Shown here in pieces: positions 27,634 to 36,088 of a stretch of DNA of 64,000 bases. Positions within the stretch are counted from its first letter, which is position 1; every line of letters starts with the position of its first letter. Position numbers and translations under genes: made by a program. Origin of the DNA: Sphingomonas hankookensis (lineage in GTDB: Bacteria; Pseudomonadota; Alphaproteobacteria; Sphingomonadales; Sphingomonadaceae); NCBI RefSeq assembly GCF_022664465.1, contig NZ_JAKREV010000001.1:372001-436000 (forward strand). The letters are read 5' to 3'. The notes under the pieces were generated by a model. The model did no database searches. It was not told the origin of the DNA and saw nothing but the letters and a program-made list of their open reading frames with translations.

Positions 27634-28602
27634 CTACATCTCGCCGCGCGCCCGGCGCAGTTCATACCACTTCTTCACATTGGCATTATGCTCGGCCAGC
27701 GTATCGGCGAACACATGCCCGCCGGTGCCGTCCGCGACGAAATACAGCGCCTTCGTATCCGCCGGATCGAGCACCGCATCGATCGACGCCCGCCCGGGAT
27801 TGGCGATCGGACCGACCGGCAGCCCGGCGGACGCATAGGTGTTATACCCGTTCTTCGCCTGCAACTCCGACTTGCGGATACGCCGGCCAAGCGGTTTTCC
27901 TTGGGTAATCGGATAGATGACCGTCGGATCAGCCTGCAACCGCATCCCCGTGCGCAGCCGGTTGGAATACACCGCGGCGACCATCCGCCGCTCCGACGCC
28001 TTGGCCGTTTCCTTCTCGACAATCGACGCGAGAATAATCGCCTCACGCGGCGTCTTCACCACCGCCGTCGCCTTCCGCTTCTTCCATGCCTCGGCCAGAT
28101 AGCGGTCCATCGCCGTCTGCATCCGCTTGACCAGCACCGCGCGGTCGCCATCGCGTTCGTAGCTGTAGCTGTCGGGCAGAATGCTGCCCTCTGCCGGAAG
28201 CGGCGCGGTGCCCTCCATCTGCGGCGCCTTTGCCACCGCATCGCGTACCAGCACCGATGGCCAGCCTTCGGGCACCATCACGAAGCGTTGCAGCGTGCGG
28301 CCGCCTTGCAACAGCTTCAGCACGTCCGACTGCGAAATGCGCGGCGGCACGCGATATTCGCCGGCGCGGATCGGTTCGTCGTCGCCGAGGAAGCGCGCGT
28401 AGAGACGGAAGCGATCGGCGGAGCGGATCACCCCCGCCTTTTCCAGTTCGTCCGCCGCCGCCGACAGGCTGGCGCCCTGCGGCACCGTGACCGTCACGGT
28501 GCGCTTCGCCGGACCGGCCCCGCCCCAGCCCTGCATCACCACGAACAGCGCGCCGATGGCGAGCAGTCCGACGATCAGGCCGAAGCAACCGATCCGGCGC
28601 AC
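27634..28602 (-). CDS. mltG: endolytic peptidoglycan transglycosylase MltG
   Basis: 322 residues, YceG family; cuts nascent glycan strands at the inner membrane. One N-terminal membrane helix (CFGLIVGLLAIGALFVVMQG), a LysM-like region, and the catalytic domain with the essential Glu in IILASIVEKETAK (about residue 192). LQADPTVIYPI and YNTYASAGLPVGPIANPG are family signatures. Starts four bases after the fabF stop, so it ends the fabF transcript, a common alphaproteobacterial order. Confidence 0.95.
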   Translation of the reverse strand: MRRIGCFGLIVGLLAIGALFVVMQGWGGAGPAKRTVTVTVPQGASLSAAADELEKAGVIRSADRFRLYARFLGDDEPIRAGEYRVPPRISQSDVLKLLQGGRTLQRFVMVPEGWPSVLVRDAVAKAPQMEGTAPLPAEGSILPDSYSYERDGDRAVLVKRMQTAMDRYLAEAWKKRKATAVVKTPREAIILASIVEKETAKASERRMVAAVYSNRLRTGMRLQADPTVIYPITQGKPLGRRIRKSELQAKNGYNTYASAGLPVGPIANPGRASIDAVLDPADTKALYFVADGTGGHVFADTLAEHNANVKKWYELRRARGEM

Positions 28603-28606
28603 GGGG

Positions 28607-29863
28607 TCAGATCGCCTTCATGACGAGCGACGCGTTGGTGCCGCCGAAGCCGAAGCTGTTGTTCAACACCGCGCGCACCGGCCGCTTCTTCGCGACGTGC
28701 GGGACCAGGTCGACGCCCTCGGTGCCCTCGTCGGGATTGTCGAGGTTCAGCGTCGGCGGCACGATCTGGTCGCGGAGCGCGAGGATGCAGAAGATACTCT
28801 CCACCGCACCCGCGCCGCCCAGCAGATGGCCGATCGCCGACTTGGTGCTGGACATCGACGCACCCGACAGGTCGTCGCCGAACACACGCTTGGCCGCAGC
28901 GAGTTCGATCGTGTCGGCCATGGTCGAGGTGCCGTGCGCGTTGATATAGTCGATGTCCGACGGCTCCATCCCCGCCTTGCGCAGCGCCATGCGCATTGCA
29001 TTCTCGGCGCCCTTGCCCTCGGGGTGCGGCGCGGTGACGTGATAGGCATCACCCGACAGGCCGTAGCCGACGACTTCGGCATAGATCTTCGCACCGCGCG
29101 CCTTGGCGTGCTCATATTCCTCGAGCACGACCACGCCCGCGCCTTCGCCCATCACGAAGCCGTCGCGGTCCTTGTCATAGGGGCGGCTGGCCTCGGTCGG
29201 GCGGTCGTTCATGCTCATGTTGAGCGCACGCGCCTGCGCGAAGCCGGCGACGCCCAGCGGGTTGACCGTGCTTTCGGCACCGCCCGCCAGCATGACGTCG
29301 GCATCGTCGTCGCGGATCATCCGCGCCGCATCGCCGATCGAATGGGCGCCGGTCGAACATGCGGTCACGACCGAGTGGTTCGGACCCATCAGGCCGTACT
29401 TGATCGACACCTGCCCGCTGATCAGGTTGATCAGGCGGCCATGGACGAAATGCGGGCTGACCCGGCCGGGACCGCGTTCGTGCAGATTGACCGATTCGAT
29501 CTCGATCCCCGGCAGGCCACCGATCCCCGATCCGATCGAGACACCGGCGCGCAGCCGCTGTTCCTCGGTCATGTCGGTCAGGCCGGCGTCTTCGAGCGCC
29601 TGTCCGGCGGCGTCGATGCCATAGACGATGAACGGATCGACCTGTCGCTGAACCTTGTGGTCGACGCGCTTGTTCGGATCGAAGCCATATTCATGGTCCG
29701 CCGGCTTCACCTCGCACGCGATTTGGCACTTCTGGTTCGACGCATCGAAATGCGTGATCGGCCCCGCCCCCGACTTGCCGGCGATCAGGTTCTTCCAGGC
29801 GGTTTCCACCTCGGCACCCAGCGGGGTCACGAGGCCGAGGCCGGTCACGACTACGCGGCGCAT
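28607..29863 (-). CDS. fabF: beta-ketoacyl-ACP synthase II
   Basis: 418 residues; condenses malonyl-ACP with acyl-ACP in fatty-acid elongation. Active-site triad: Cys in TACSTGAHSIGDAA (about residue 167), His in INAHGTSTMADTIE (about 310) and His in KSAIGHLLGGAG (about 344). N-terminus RRVVVTGLGLVTPLG is standard; start 29863 is chosen and the upstream extension to 30043 rejected because it overlaps acpP in another frame. Follows acpP by 115 bases. Confidence 0.97.
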   Translation of the reverse strand: MRRVVVTGLGLVTPLGAEVETAWKNLIAGKSGAGPITHFDASNQKCQIACEVKPADHEYGFDPNKRVDHKVQRQVDPFIVYGIDAAGQALEDAGLTDMTEEQRLRAGVSIGSGIGGLPGIEIESVNLHERGPGRVSPHFVHGRLINLISGQVSIKYGLMGPNHSVVTACSTGAHSIGDAARMIRDDDADVMLAGGAESTVNPLGVAGFAQARALNMSMNDRPTEASRPYDKDRDGFVMGEGAGVVVLEEYEHAKARGAKIYAEVVGYGLSGDAYHVTAPHPEGKGAENAMRMALRKAGMEPSDIDYINAHGTSTMADTIELAAAKRVFGDDLSGASMSSTKSAIGHLLGGAGAVESIFCILALRDQIVPPTLNLDNPDEGTEGVDLVPHVAKKRPVRAVLNNSFGFGGTNASLVMKAI

Positions 29864-29978
29864 GGCATTCTCTCCGTTCAGATACGTAACGAACGACCCC
29901 CCGCCCATGGCTGTTCGCCGGGACGGGGGGCCGTGAAATCCTGGCAGTCGGCAGGGCGGCGGGGCCGCCCCGGCCGGA

Positions 29979-30221
29979 TCAGCCCTTGTGCTCGTCGATA
30001 TAGGTGATCGCGTCCTTGACGGTCGTGATCTTCTCGGCGGCATCGTCGGGGATCTCGACGCCGAATTCTTCCTCGAACGCCATGACCAGCTCGACGATGT
30101 CGAGGCTGTCGGCGCCCAGATCGTCGATGAAGCTCGCGTCTTCGGTAACCTTTTCCGCTTCGACGCCGAGATGCTCGACGACGATCTTCTTAACGCGTTC
30201 GGCGGTCTCGCTCATATGCAT
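29979..30221 (-). CDS. acpP: acyl carrier protein AcpP
   Basis: 80 residues, highly acidic, four-helix carrier. The phosphopantetheine Ser is in [20 protein letters not shown] (about residue 39). Serves the general fatty-acid synthase, unlike the second ACP at 48816, which has a different motif and sits with serine palmitoyltransferase. Confidence 0.98.
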   Translation of the reverse strand: MHMSETAERVKKIVVEHLGVEAEKVTEDASFIDDLGADSLDIVELVMAFEEEFGVEIPDDAAEKITTVKDAITYIDEHKG

Positions 30222-30257
30222 TCCCTCTTCACATTCGGGGTGTTTCTTACCTGAATG

Positions 30258-30286
30258 CCCCTAAAGCGCGTCCGCTCCTTGCGCAA
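30258..30286 (-). promoter_or_regulatory. candidate sigma-70 promoter of acpP
   Basis: Reading the minus strand: TTGCGC (30286-30281), 17 bases, TAGGGG (30263-30258), then about 30 bases to the acpP start. Spacing is ideal, the -10 only fair. Confidence 0.45.
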
Positions 30287-30307
30287 GTGCGCGGGTACGG
30301 ACGTAAA

Positions 30308-30817
30308 TTAACCCTTGGCGGCGAACAAGCGGGCCAGCGTGGCGGCGTTGAAGGCATAGCCGCCCATCAACCGCTGCAACCGCGTATCGGCCTTGTTCGA
30401 TCCCGCCAGCCCCATCATCCCTTGCATGAACGCGTCGACCTCGGGCGTCTGCTTGCGCGCGAGGAAGGCGTTCAGGACGGCGGGCGACGTCTGGCTGAGG
30501 CGGCGGTTGACCGCGACCGGATCGACGCCCTTGGCCGACAGGCCCGATGCCAGCGCCTCGACCGCAATGCTGGTGACGACGACGTCGCCGGCGCGCGTAT
30601 CCGCCTTCCCCGTACCGGGGTGGCAGGTCGCAGCGTGGCGGCGCGTGGTCTTGACCAGAGTCTCGGTCGCGGGCGTCGGCTTCTTGCCCTCCAGCACGCC
30701 GACGATCATCCCCTGCTGGAGCTTCGCCAGATCGCCCTTGGGCAGCTTCGCCACGGCGCACCTGACGACATTGGCATCGCCCGCGGCCAGCATCGCCGCC
30801 ATCAGCATCATGCTCAT
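30308..30817 (-). CDS. hypothetical protein downstream of fabG
   Basis: 169 residues, not recognised. The first 13 residues (MSMMLMAAMLAAG) could be a short export signal, but the hydrophobic run is brief. Two cysteines occur (VRCAVAK, ATCHPG); the rest is mainly helical and Ala/Lys/Arg-rich. The start overlaps the fabG stop by four bases (ATGA), so it is co-translated with fabG, which supports a real gene. No function is proposed. Confidence 0.7.
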   Translation of the reverse strand: MSMMLMAAMLAAGDANVVRCAVAKLPKGDLAKLQQGMIVGVLEGKKPTPATETLVKTTRRHAATCHPGTGKADTRAGDVVVTSIAVEALASGLSAKGVDPVAVNRRLSQTSPAVLNAFLARKQTPEVDAFMQGMMGLAGSNKADTRLQRLMGGYAFNAATLARLFAAKG

Positions 30818-31551
30818 ATCATCGCCATCCCGCCGTTCACATGGATCGTCTGGCCGGTCACGTAACCCGCCTCCCGACTGGCGAGATAGGCGACGGCGGC
30901 GGCGACGTCACCGCCCGTGCCCAACGCCCCGGCCGGAATCTTGCCCAGCAGGGCGGTTTTCTGCGCGTCGGGCAGCACATCGGTCATCGCGGAGGCCATG
31001 AAGCCGGGTGCGACGCAGTTGACGGTGATGCCCCGGCTGGCGAGTTCGGCGGCCAGCGCCTTCGACATGCCGACCAGGCCGGCCTTCGACGCGGCATAGT
31101 TGGCCTGCCCCGGATTGCCGGTCTGCCCGACGACAGAGGTGATCGACACGATCCGGCCGAAGCGCGCCTTCATCATCGGCTTGGCGGCGGCACGGCACAG
31201 GCGGAACGCGGCTTCCAGGTTGACGCGGATCACCTGATCCCACTCATCATCCTTCATCCGCATGGCGAGGTTGTCGCGGGTGACGCCGGCGTTGTTGACG
31301 AGGATATCGAGCTTGCCGAGCGCGGCCACCGCCTGCGGCACCAGCGCATCGACCGCGGCACCGTCGGACAGGTCGCAGACGAGCGGCACATGGTCCCCGC
31401 CGAGTTCAACGGCGAACGCCTCCAGCTTGGCGGCATTGGAGCCGGACAGTGCAAGGCGCGCGCCCTGCGCGGCGAGGCCCTTCGCAATCGCCGAACCCAG
31501 GCCGCCGCTGGCGCCGGTTACTAGGGCGGTCATTCCCGTTAGGTCGAACAT
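30814..31551 (-). CDS. fabG: 3-oxoacyl-ACP reductase FabG
   Basis: 245 residues; NADPH-dependent reduction of beta-ketoacyl-ACP. ALVTGASGGLGSAIAKGL, NNAGVTRDNLAMRM, SITSVVGQTGNPGQ with the catalytic Ser, and YAASKAGL with Tyr/Lys. The NNAGVTRD segment is the specific FabG signature. It sits three bases downstream of the inserted GxxExxY gene, with fabD beyond it. Confidence 0.96.
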   Translation of the reverse strand: MFDLTGMTALVTGASGGLGSAIAKGLAAQGARLALSGSNAAKLEAFAVELGGDHVPLVCDLSDGAAVDALVPQAVAALGKLDILVNNAGVTRDNLAMRMKDDEWDQVIRVNLEAAFRLCRAAAKPMMKARFGRIVSITSVVGQTGNPGQANYAASKAGLVGMSKALAAELASRGITVNCVAPGFMASAMTDVLPDAQKTALLGKIPAGALGTGGDVAAAVAYLASREAGYVTGQTIHVNGGMAMI

Positions 31552-31554
31552 TGG

Positions 31555-31983
31555 TCAGTCTTCCTGATTTTGATTCACGCGAAGGCGCGAAGACGCGGAG
31601 GGGCGGTAGTCATTGACGATCCGGCGCAGCCCCTCCTTGAGCGTTTCGCCACCGAAGTTGAGAAGCAGCCCGATGGGCTGCTTAGTAAGACGGAGATAGG
31701 TCAGCAGTTGCTTTGCGTGAACGGCGCTCAGCCGTTCGACAGATTTGACCTCGACCAATATCATCCCATCGACGATAAGGTCGATCCGAAACGCAGCGTC
31801 AAACCGAATGCCATCGAACATTACGTCGACCGGATGTTGGCGAACGACGTCATACCCCATCGCGGCTAGCCGACCGGCAAGTAGCATCTCATAGACGCTT
31901 TCAAGCAGCCCCGGTCGCAATTCACGGTGCAGGCGCAGTGCAACGTCGATGATGTCGCGGCAGACATCCTTACGATCCCTCAT
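31555..31983 (-). CDS. GxxExxY protein (inserted between fabD and fabG)
   Basis: 142 residues of the GxxExxY family, named for the motif seen here as PGLLESVYEMLL. IDLIVDGMILVEVKSVERL resembles a PD-(D/E)XK nuclease core (D..ExK), and AVHAKQLLTYLRLTKQPIGLLLNFG follows. The cellular role of the family is unknown. The last residues (SASSRLRVNQNQED) are encoded by an arm of the flanking 16-bp inverted repeat. Same strand as fabD and fabG. Confidence 0.88.
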   Translation of the reverse strand: MRDRKDVCRDIIDVALRLHRELRPGLLESVYEMLLAGRLAAMGYDVVRQHPVDVMFDGIRFDAAFRIDLIVDGMILVEVKSVERLSAVHAKQLLTYLRLTKQPIGLLLNFGGETLKEGLRRIVNDYRPSASSRLRVNQNQED

Positions 31984-32010
31984 CTTCGTGCCTCCGCGCC
32001 TTCGCGTGAA
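31574..32010. mobile_element. GxxExxY cassette bounded by 16-bp inverted repeats
   Basis: TTCACGCGAAGGCGCG (31574-31589) is exactly inverted at 31995-32010, enclosing nearly all of the GxxExxY gene. No transposase is present, so movement would need help in trans; the boundaries are defined only by the repeats. Confidence 0.55.
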
Positions 32011-32024
32011 ATCGAATCCTTAAC

Positions 32025-32960
32025 CTACAACCGCCCCACCAACACCTCGATATCGGCCATCGTCACCACGCTGGTCGCGTTCGCGTCCGGGGCGATGCGC
32101 TTGACCATTGCGCCCAGCACCTTGCCGCCCAGCTCGACGAAGTCGCTGACCCCCACATCCTGCATCGCCAGCACCGATTCCCGCCACCGGACCATGCCGG
32201 TCACCTGCTCGACCAGCAGTGCGCGGATCCCCTCGGGATCGGCGACCGGAGCAGCGGTGACATTGGCGTAGACCGGCACGACCGGCGCCGACAGCACCAC
32301 ATCGGCGAGCGCGGCGGCCATCGCGTCGGCCGCGGGCTGCATCATCGGGCAGTGGAACGGCGCCGATACCGGCAGCACGACCGCGCGCTTGATCCCCATT
32401 TCCTTGGCCAGCGGCACCGCGCGGTCGATCGCGGCCTTTGCGCCCGAGATCACGACCTGCGACGGGTCGTTATCGTTGGCGACGGTGCAGACTTCGCCCT
32501 CGGCAGCCGCATCGGCCAGCGCCTGCGCCTTGGTCAGGTCGGCACCGAGCAGGGCGGCCATCCCCCCCTCGCCCACCGGCACCGCCGCCTGCATCGCCTG
32601 CCCGCGCAGCTTCAGCAGCCGCGCGGTGGTCGACAGGTCGAGCGCGCCCGCCGCACACAAAGCGGTATATTCGCCCAGCGAATGGCCCGCGACGAAATCG
32701 GCCTTGTCGGACAGCCGGATACCGCCCTCCCGTTCCAGCACGCGCAGCGTCGCGATGGCGTTCGCCATGATCGCCGGCTGCGCATTTTCGGTCAGCAGCA
32801 GCTCGGCATCGGGGCCGTCGGCCATCAGGCGGAACAGGTTCTGGCCCAGCGCCTCGTCGACCTCCTGGAACACTTCGCGGGCATGGGGGCTGGCCGCGGC
32901 CAGTGCGGCACCCATGCCGACCGATTGACTGCCCTGCCCCGGAAAGATGAATGCGCGCAT
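32025..32960 (-). CDS. fabD: malonyl-CoA:ACP transacylase
   Basis: 311 residues; loads malonyl onto ACP. FIFPGQGSQSVGMG opens the alpha/beta-hydrolase core; the nucleophile Ser is in VAGHSLGEYTAL (about residue 93) and the catalytic His in VSAPFHCPMM (about 200). Start 32960; the extension to 33188 overlaps the divergent RcnB-like gene and is rejected. First gene of the fabD > (GxxExxY) > fabG > acpP > fabF > mltG series. Confidence 0.97.
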   Translation of the reverse strand: MRAFIFPGQGSQSVGMGAALAAASPHAREVFQEVDEALGQNLFRLMADGPDAELLLTENAQPAIMANAIATLRVLEREGGIRLSDKADFVAGHSLGEYTALCAAGALDLSTTARLLKLRGQAMQAAVPVGEGGMAALLGADLTKAQALADAAAEGEVCTVANDNDPSQVVISGAKAAIDRAVPLAKEMGIKRAVVLPVSAPFHCPMMQPAADAMAAALADVVLSAPVVPVYANVTAAPVADPEGIRALLVEQVTGMVRWRESVLAMQDVGVSDFVELGGKVLGAMVKRIAPDANATSVVTMADIEVLVGRL

Positions 32961-33127
32961 CGCCGACGTCTCCTGCAAATCCACGCCGCGCGGGGTAGTC
33001 GTTTGCCCAAGCTGAACGCAAGAGGGCGCGTCGCGACACGCTGCGACCATTTCGGCGCACGCCTGACAAACCCGCGATACAGCCGGTCCCCATCTTGGTC
33101 TCAACGGCAACACACAGGAGACCCAAG

Positions 33128-33505
33128 ATGAAGAAGCTGATCCTCGCCGCGATGACCGCATCGCTGCTCGCGACCCCGATGGCCGCATCGGCGCAAAGCC
33201 GTACCGTTATCAAGGAGCGCCCCGGCCGGACCGTGGTGGTCGAGAAGAATCGTCACGGCCAGAACGTCCGCAAGACCGTCGTCCGGCAACAGCCGGTGCG
33301 CTACGCCAAGTGGCAGCGCGGGCAGCGGTTCGACCGCAATCGCGCCCCGAACTATCGCCAGATCGACTATCGTGCCTATCGCCAGCGCGGCGTCTATGCA
33401 CCCCCGCGCGGCTATCAGTGGGTGCGTTCGGGCAACGACGCGGTGCTGATCGCGATCGCCAGCGGCGTGATCGGCGCGGTGATCGGTGGCGCGATCGCGA
33501 ACTGA
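33128..33505 (+). CDS. RcnB-family periplasmic protein
   Basis: 125 residues with a clear Sec signal ([22 protein letters not shown], cleavage after about residue 22). The mature part is very basic and Tyr/Arg-rich: [46 protein letters not shown] matches the RcnB/DUF pattern, and a hydrophobic Gly-rich tail ([13 protein letters not shown]) ends it. RcnB in E. coli limits nickel/cobalt efflux, but most sphingomonad members are uncharacterised. ACAGGAGACC precedes ATG 33128. Divergent from fabD. Confidence 0.85.
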   Translation: MKKLILAAMTASLLATPMAASAQSRTVIKERPGRTVVVEKNRHGQNVRKTVVRQQPVRYAKWQRGQRFDRNRAPNYRQIDYRAYRQRGVYAPPRGYQWVRSGNDAVLIAIASGVIGAVIGGAIAN

Positions 33506-33653
33506 GCTTGCATCTTTCCCGGTTTCGGGTAAGTGCGACGACCTCCGGGGTGGCGGGCATGTCCTGTCGCCCCGGACTGCATTTGAAGACGACAGCCGGA
33601 GGGGCTCCGCGACAGGCGCGGCGTCAGCGATCGGCCAACAGACGAGAAAGAAT

Positions 33654-34070
33654 ATGGCTCTCTACGAGCACGTGTTCCTTGCGCGCCAGGATCTGGCACA
33701 GGCGCAGGTGGACGCGCTGGCGGAAACCGCCACCAAGATCGTTCAGGACATGAACGGCAAGGTCGTCAAGACCGAAACCTGGGGCTTGCGCAGCCTCGCC
33801 TATCGCATCGCGAAGAACCGCAAGGCGCATTACGTCATGCTCGAAATCGACGCGCCGGGCGACGTCGTTGCCGAGCTGGAGCGCCAGACGCAGATCAACG
33901 AAGACGTGATCCGCTTCATGACCGTCAAGGTTGACGGCCACGAGGAAGGTCCGACCGTGATGATGCGCAAGAGCGAGCGTTCGGAGCGTGGCGACCGTCG
34001 TGGTGGCCGTGATCGTGACGACCGTGGTCCGCGCCGCGAGCGCGAGCCGTCGGCCGAAGTCGAAGCGTAA
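33654..34070 (+). CDS. rpsF: 30S ribosomal protein S6
   Basis: 138 residues; small-subunit protein pairing with S18. [12 protein letters not shown] and [17 protein letters not shown] are S6 signatures. The C-terminus is extended by a basic-acidic tail ([15 protein letters not shown]) beyond the usual ~100 residues, as in many alphaproteobacteria. Start 33654; the frame from 33486 crosses the leader. The 148-base leader has inverted segments that could host S6:S18 autoregulation, not proven. Confidence 0.97.
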   Translation: MALYEHVFLARQDLAQAQVDALAETATKIVQDMNGKVVKTETWGLRSLAYRIAKNRKAHYVMLEIDAPGDVVAELERQTQINEDVIRFMTVKVDGHEEGPTVMMRKSERSERGDRRGGRDRDDRGPRREREPSAEVEA

Positions 34071-34082
34071 GGAGCAGCACCC

Positions 34083-34307
34083 ATGGCACGTCCGTTTTTC
34101 CGCCGCCGCAAGAGCTGCCCCTTCTCCGCGAAGGATGCTCCCCGGATCGACTATAAGGATGTTCGTCTGCTGCAGGGCTTCGTGTCCGAACGCGGCAAGA
34201 TCGTCCCGTCGCGCATCACCTCGGTGAGCGCGAAGAAGCAGCGCGAACTGGCCCAGGCCATCAAGCGCGCCCGCCATCTGGGCCTGCTGCCCTACATCGT
34301 TAAGTAA
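34083..34307 (+). CDS. rpsR: 30S ribosomal protein S18
   Basis: 74 residues, [13 protein letters not shown] start and [19 protein letters not shown] core; standard length. GGAGCA-type site 5 bases before ATG 34083. Twelve bases after rpsF, part of rpsF-rpsR-rplI. Confidence 0.98.
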   Translation: MARPFFRRRKSCPFSAKDAPRIDYKDVRLLQGFVSERGKIVPSRITSVSAKKQRELAQAIKRARHLGLLPYIVK

Positions 34308-34319
34308 GGAGCGCCCGAC

Positions 34320-34913
34320 ATGGACGTCATTCTGCTGGAACGCGTCGAGAAGCTCGGCGCCATCGGCGACGTGGTGAAGGTGAAGGACGGGTTCGCCCGC
34401 AACTTCCTGCTGCCGCGCAAGAAGGCGCTGCGCGCCAACGAAGCCAACAAGAAGGTGTTCGAGGCGAACCGCGAGCGGATCGTCGCCGACAACGCCGCCC
34501 GTCGCACCGACGCGGAGACCGAGGCCAAGACGCTCGAGGGCGTTTCGGTTACGCTGATCCGTCAGTCGTCGAACACCGGTCAGCTCTACGGTTCGGTCGC
34601 GGTGCGCGATCTGGTCGACGCGCTGGTCGCCGACGGCCATAAGGTCGACAAGTCGCAGATCGCGCTCGATCGTCCGATCAAGGCGATCGGCCTGCACGAG
34701 GTGAAGGTCTCGCTGCACCCGGAAGTCGCCGTGACCGTCAAGGTCAACGTCGCCCGTTCGCCGGAAGAAGCCGAGATGCAGGCGCAGGGCGTCGACGTCA
34801 TGGCGTCGATGTTCGAGCGTGACGATGCCGGCTTCACCGAGGATTACGATCCCAACGCCGAACCGGGCGACATCGCTCGCGACGACGCGAACGAGGAAGA
34901 AGCGCAGGGCTGA
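34320..34913 (+). CDS. rplI: 50S ribosomal protein L9
   Basis: 197 residues. The N-domain [35 protein letters not shown] and the connecting helix are standard. About 45 residues extend past the usual ~150, as an acidic tail ([18 protein letters not shown]). Closed by a strong terminator at 34940. Confidence 0.97.
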   Translation: MDVILLERVEKLGAIGDVVKVKDGFARNFLLPRKKALRANEANKKVFEANRERIVADNAARRTDAETEAKTLEGVSVTLIRQSSNTGQLYGSVAVRDLVDALVADGHKVDKSQIALDRPIKAIGLHEVKVSLHPEVAVTVKVNVARSPEEAEMQAQGVDVMASMFERDDAGFTEDYDPNAEPGDIARDDANEEEAQG

Positions 34914-34939
34914 AGCCCCGCCGCGTTCGACCAAGCGAA

Positions 34940-34970
34940 AGGCCGCCGGAGCGATCCGGCGGCCTTTTTC
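34940..34970 (+). terminator. rho-independent terminator after rplI
   Basis: 11-bp stem AGGCCGCCGGA (34940-34950) with TCCGGCGGCCT (34955-34965), GCGA loop, followed by TTTTT. Ends the rpsF-rpsR-rplI transcript. Confidence 0.92.
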
Positions 34971-35002
34971 GTTTGGCTGTGATTAGCGGTCGGCGCGGAC
35001 CG

Positions 35003-35080
35003 TCAGGGACAGGTCACGCACGCCCCGATCACGGCGGCCAGCGGGATCAGCGACAGGATGACGGGAAGTGCCTTGGCCAT
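35003..35080 (-). CDS. possible 25-residue lipopeptide
   Basis: A very short frame: MAKALPVILSLIPLAAVIGACVTCP. It reads as a signal peptide ending in a lipobox (IGAC), leaving a five-residue lipidated peptide. The ribosome site (CAGGG) is weak. Alternatively it is chance hydrophobic coding in a gap. It lies between the rplI terminator and the tRNA gene. Confidence 0.35.
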   Translation of the reverse strand: MAKALPVILSLIPLAAVIGACVTCP

Positions 35081-35148
35081 TGGGAACGCCCTGCATTACT
35101 TGGTTCGAGCCCTTCAAAGCACGGCAAAATAAAAGGTTTCATTTTGCT

Positions 35149-35163
35149 GAACGGTATACGTTC
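35149..35163. promoter_or_regulatory. short palindrome upstream of tRNA-Glu
   Basis: GAACG-GTATA-CGTTC, perfect 5-bp arms in an unusually AT-rich stretch (35120-35170). Possible protein-binding site; no known consensus fits. Confidence 0.3.
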
Positions 35164-35207
35164 GGTTTTGCAACCTGCCCGAGTGCCGGGCGGTACAAGC
35201 GACGCGC

Positions 35208-35236
35208 TTGACGACACTTTGTTTGGGGCGTAGGAG
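35208..35236 (+). promoter_or_regulatory. sigma-70 promoter of tRNA-Glu
   Basis: TTGACG (35208-35213), 17 bases, TAGGAG (35231-35236); start of RNA about 10 bases before the tRNA. Confidence 0.65.
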
Positions 35237-35252
35237 CGCCCCTCCCGCCAAT

Positions 35253-35327
35253 GGCCCCTTCGTCTAGCGGTTAGGACGTCGCCCTCTCACGGCGAAAACA
35301 CGAGTTCGATTCTCGTAGGGGTCACCA
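35253..35327 (+). tRNA. tRNA-Glu (anticodon CTC)
   Basis: Full cloverleaf: acceptor GGCCCCT/AGGGGTC (one G-U pair), D-arm GTCTAGCGGTTAGGAC, anticodon stem TCGCC/GGCGA with loop CTCTCAC (anticodon CTC reading GAG), T-arm ACGAG-TTCGATT-CTCGT, encoded CCA at 35325-35327. Sequence matches the bacterial tRNA-Glu pattern. Confidence 0.97.
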
Positions 35328-35457
35328 TCCTTCGATGGTTCTGCCGAGCGCGATCCGCGGTCGCGGCACTTGCGGATCTGCCACCTACATTCGATTCTGG
35401 TCGCAACGCGCATATTCTTTTGCGCTGCGGGGTTGCAGCGACAATCTGCGCACTTAC

Positions 35458-35476
35458 AATGATACAACATATCATT
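35458..35476. promoter_or_regulatory. operator-like palindrome before the MerC gene
   Basis: AATGATA-CAACA-TATCATT, perfect 7-bp arms, 16 bases before ATG 35492. The size and AT-rich arms resemble Fur-superfamily boxes (Zur most plausible given the gene), but identity is inferred. Confidence 0.5.
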
Positions 35477-35491
35477 ATAGGTCGTCCTGCC

Positions 35492-35962
35492 ATGCCCAGT
35501 GCCCCGCCTCACGCCGTCCAGCCGCCCGTCCTCGACAAGCGCCAGCGCCTGCTCGACGGGTTCGCCGTCACTGCATCGCTGCTGTGCCTGATCCATTGCC
35601 TGCTCCTGCCGTTGCTGCTGATCGCCATTCCCGTCCTGGCGACCATGCTGGTCGTGCCCGAGGCGTTTCACGCGGTGGCGTTCGCCATCGCCGTGCCGAC
35701 CAGTCTGTTGGCGCTGGGGGCAGGCTATGCCCGACATGGCCGGCCGGCACCGGCGATGCTCGCAGCCGTTGCGCTGGGCCTGCTCGGGATCGGGGCGTTC
35801 GCGATCGATAGCGAGACGGCCGAGCGGATCGTGACCTCGTCCGGTGCCGTGCTGCTGGCGGCGGCGCATCTGCTGAACTGGCGCGGCGCGGCGCATCGCC
35901 CGGTTGCCCGCAACGGATCGGTAGCGACCGGATTAGCGGTCCGGGGGCCGTGGCGGGACTGA
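35492..35962 (+). CDS. MerC-domain membrane protein
   Basis: 156 residues with four membrane helices. The MerC metal motif appears in the first helix as SLLCLIHCLLLPLLL (Cys pair spaced CLIHC). MerC carries Hg(II) in mercury operons, but stand-alone homologues in alphaproteobacteria are often linked to zinc regulation. Start 35492 is chosen with AGGT nine bases upstream; ATG 35459 lies inside the palindrome and would add MIQHIIIGRPA. No mer genes are nearby, so mercury resistance is not suggested. Confidence 0.82.
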   Translation: MPSAPPHAVQPPVLDKRQRLLDGFAVTASLLCLIHCLLLPLLLIAIPVLATMLVVPEAFHAVAFAIAVPTSLLALGAGYARHGRPAPAMLAAVALGLLGIGAFAIDSETAERIVTSSGAVLLAAAHLLNWRGAAHRPVARNGSVATGLAVRGPWRD

Positions 35963-36088
35963 TCGCCCAAGTAATTCGGACTATCGACGCGGCGGTAGGG
36001 AGCATAGAACGTCGTGCGGCGTTTCGCCCCCGCAACGATAACCGCCCGGCAGCCCCGCCGGCCCGTTCCGAAACCGAGGCTGTCCAGC

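Noticed and set aside
33506..33653. S6:S18 autoregulatory leader before rpsF
   Set aside because: Inverted segments exist but I could not place the diagnostic bulged CCG helix with confidence.
36014..36088. N-terminal extension of the AI-2E-family transporter
   Set aside because: Extra residues are Arg/Pro-rich and precede the first membrane helix without similarity; ATG 36089 is more natural.
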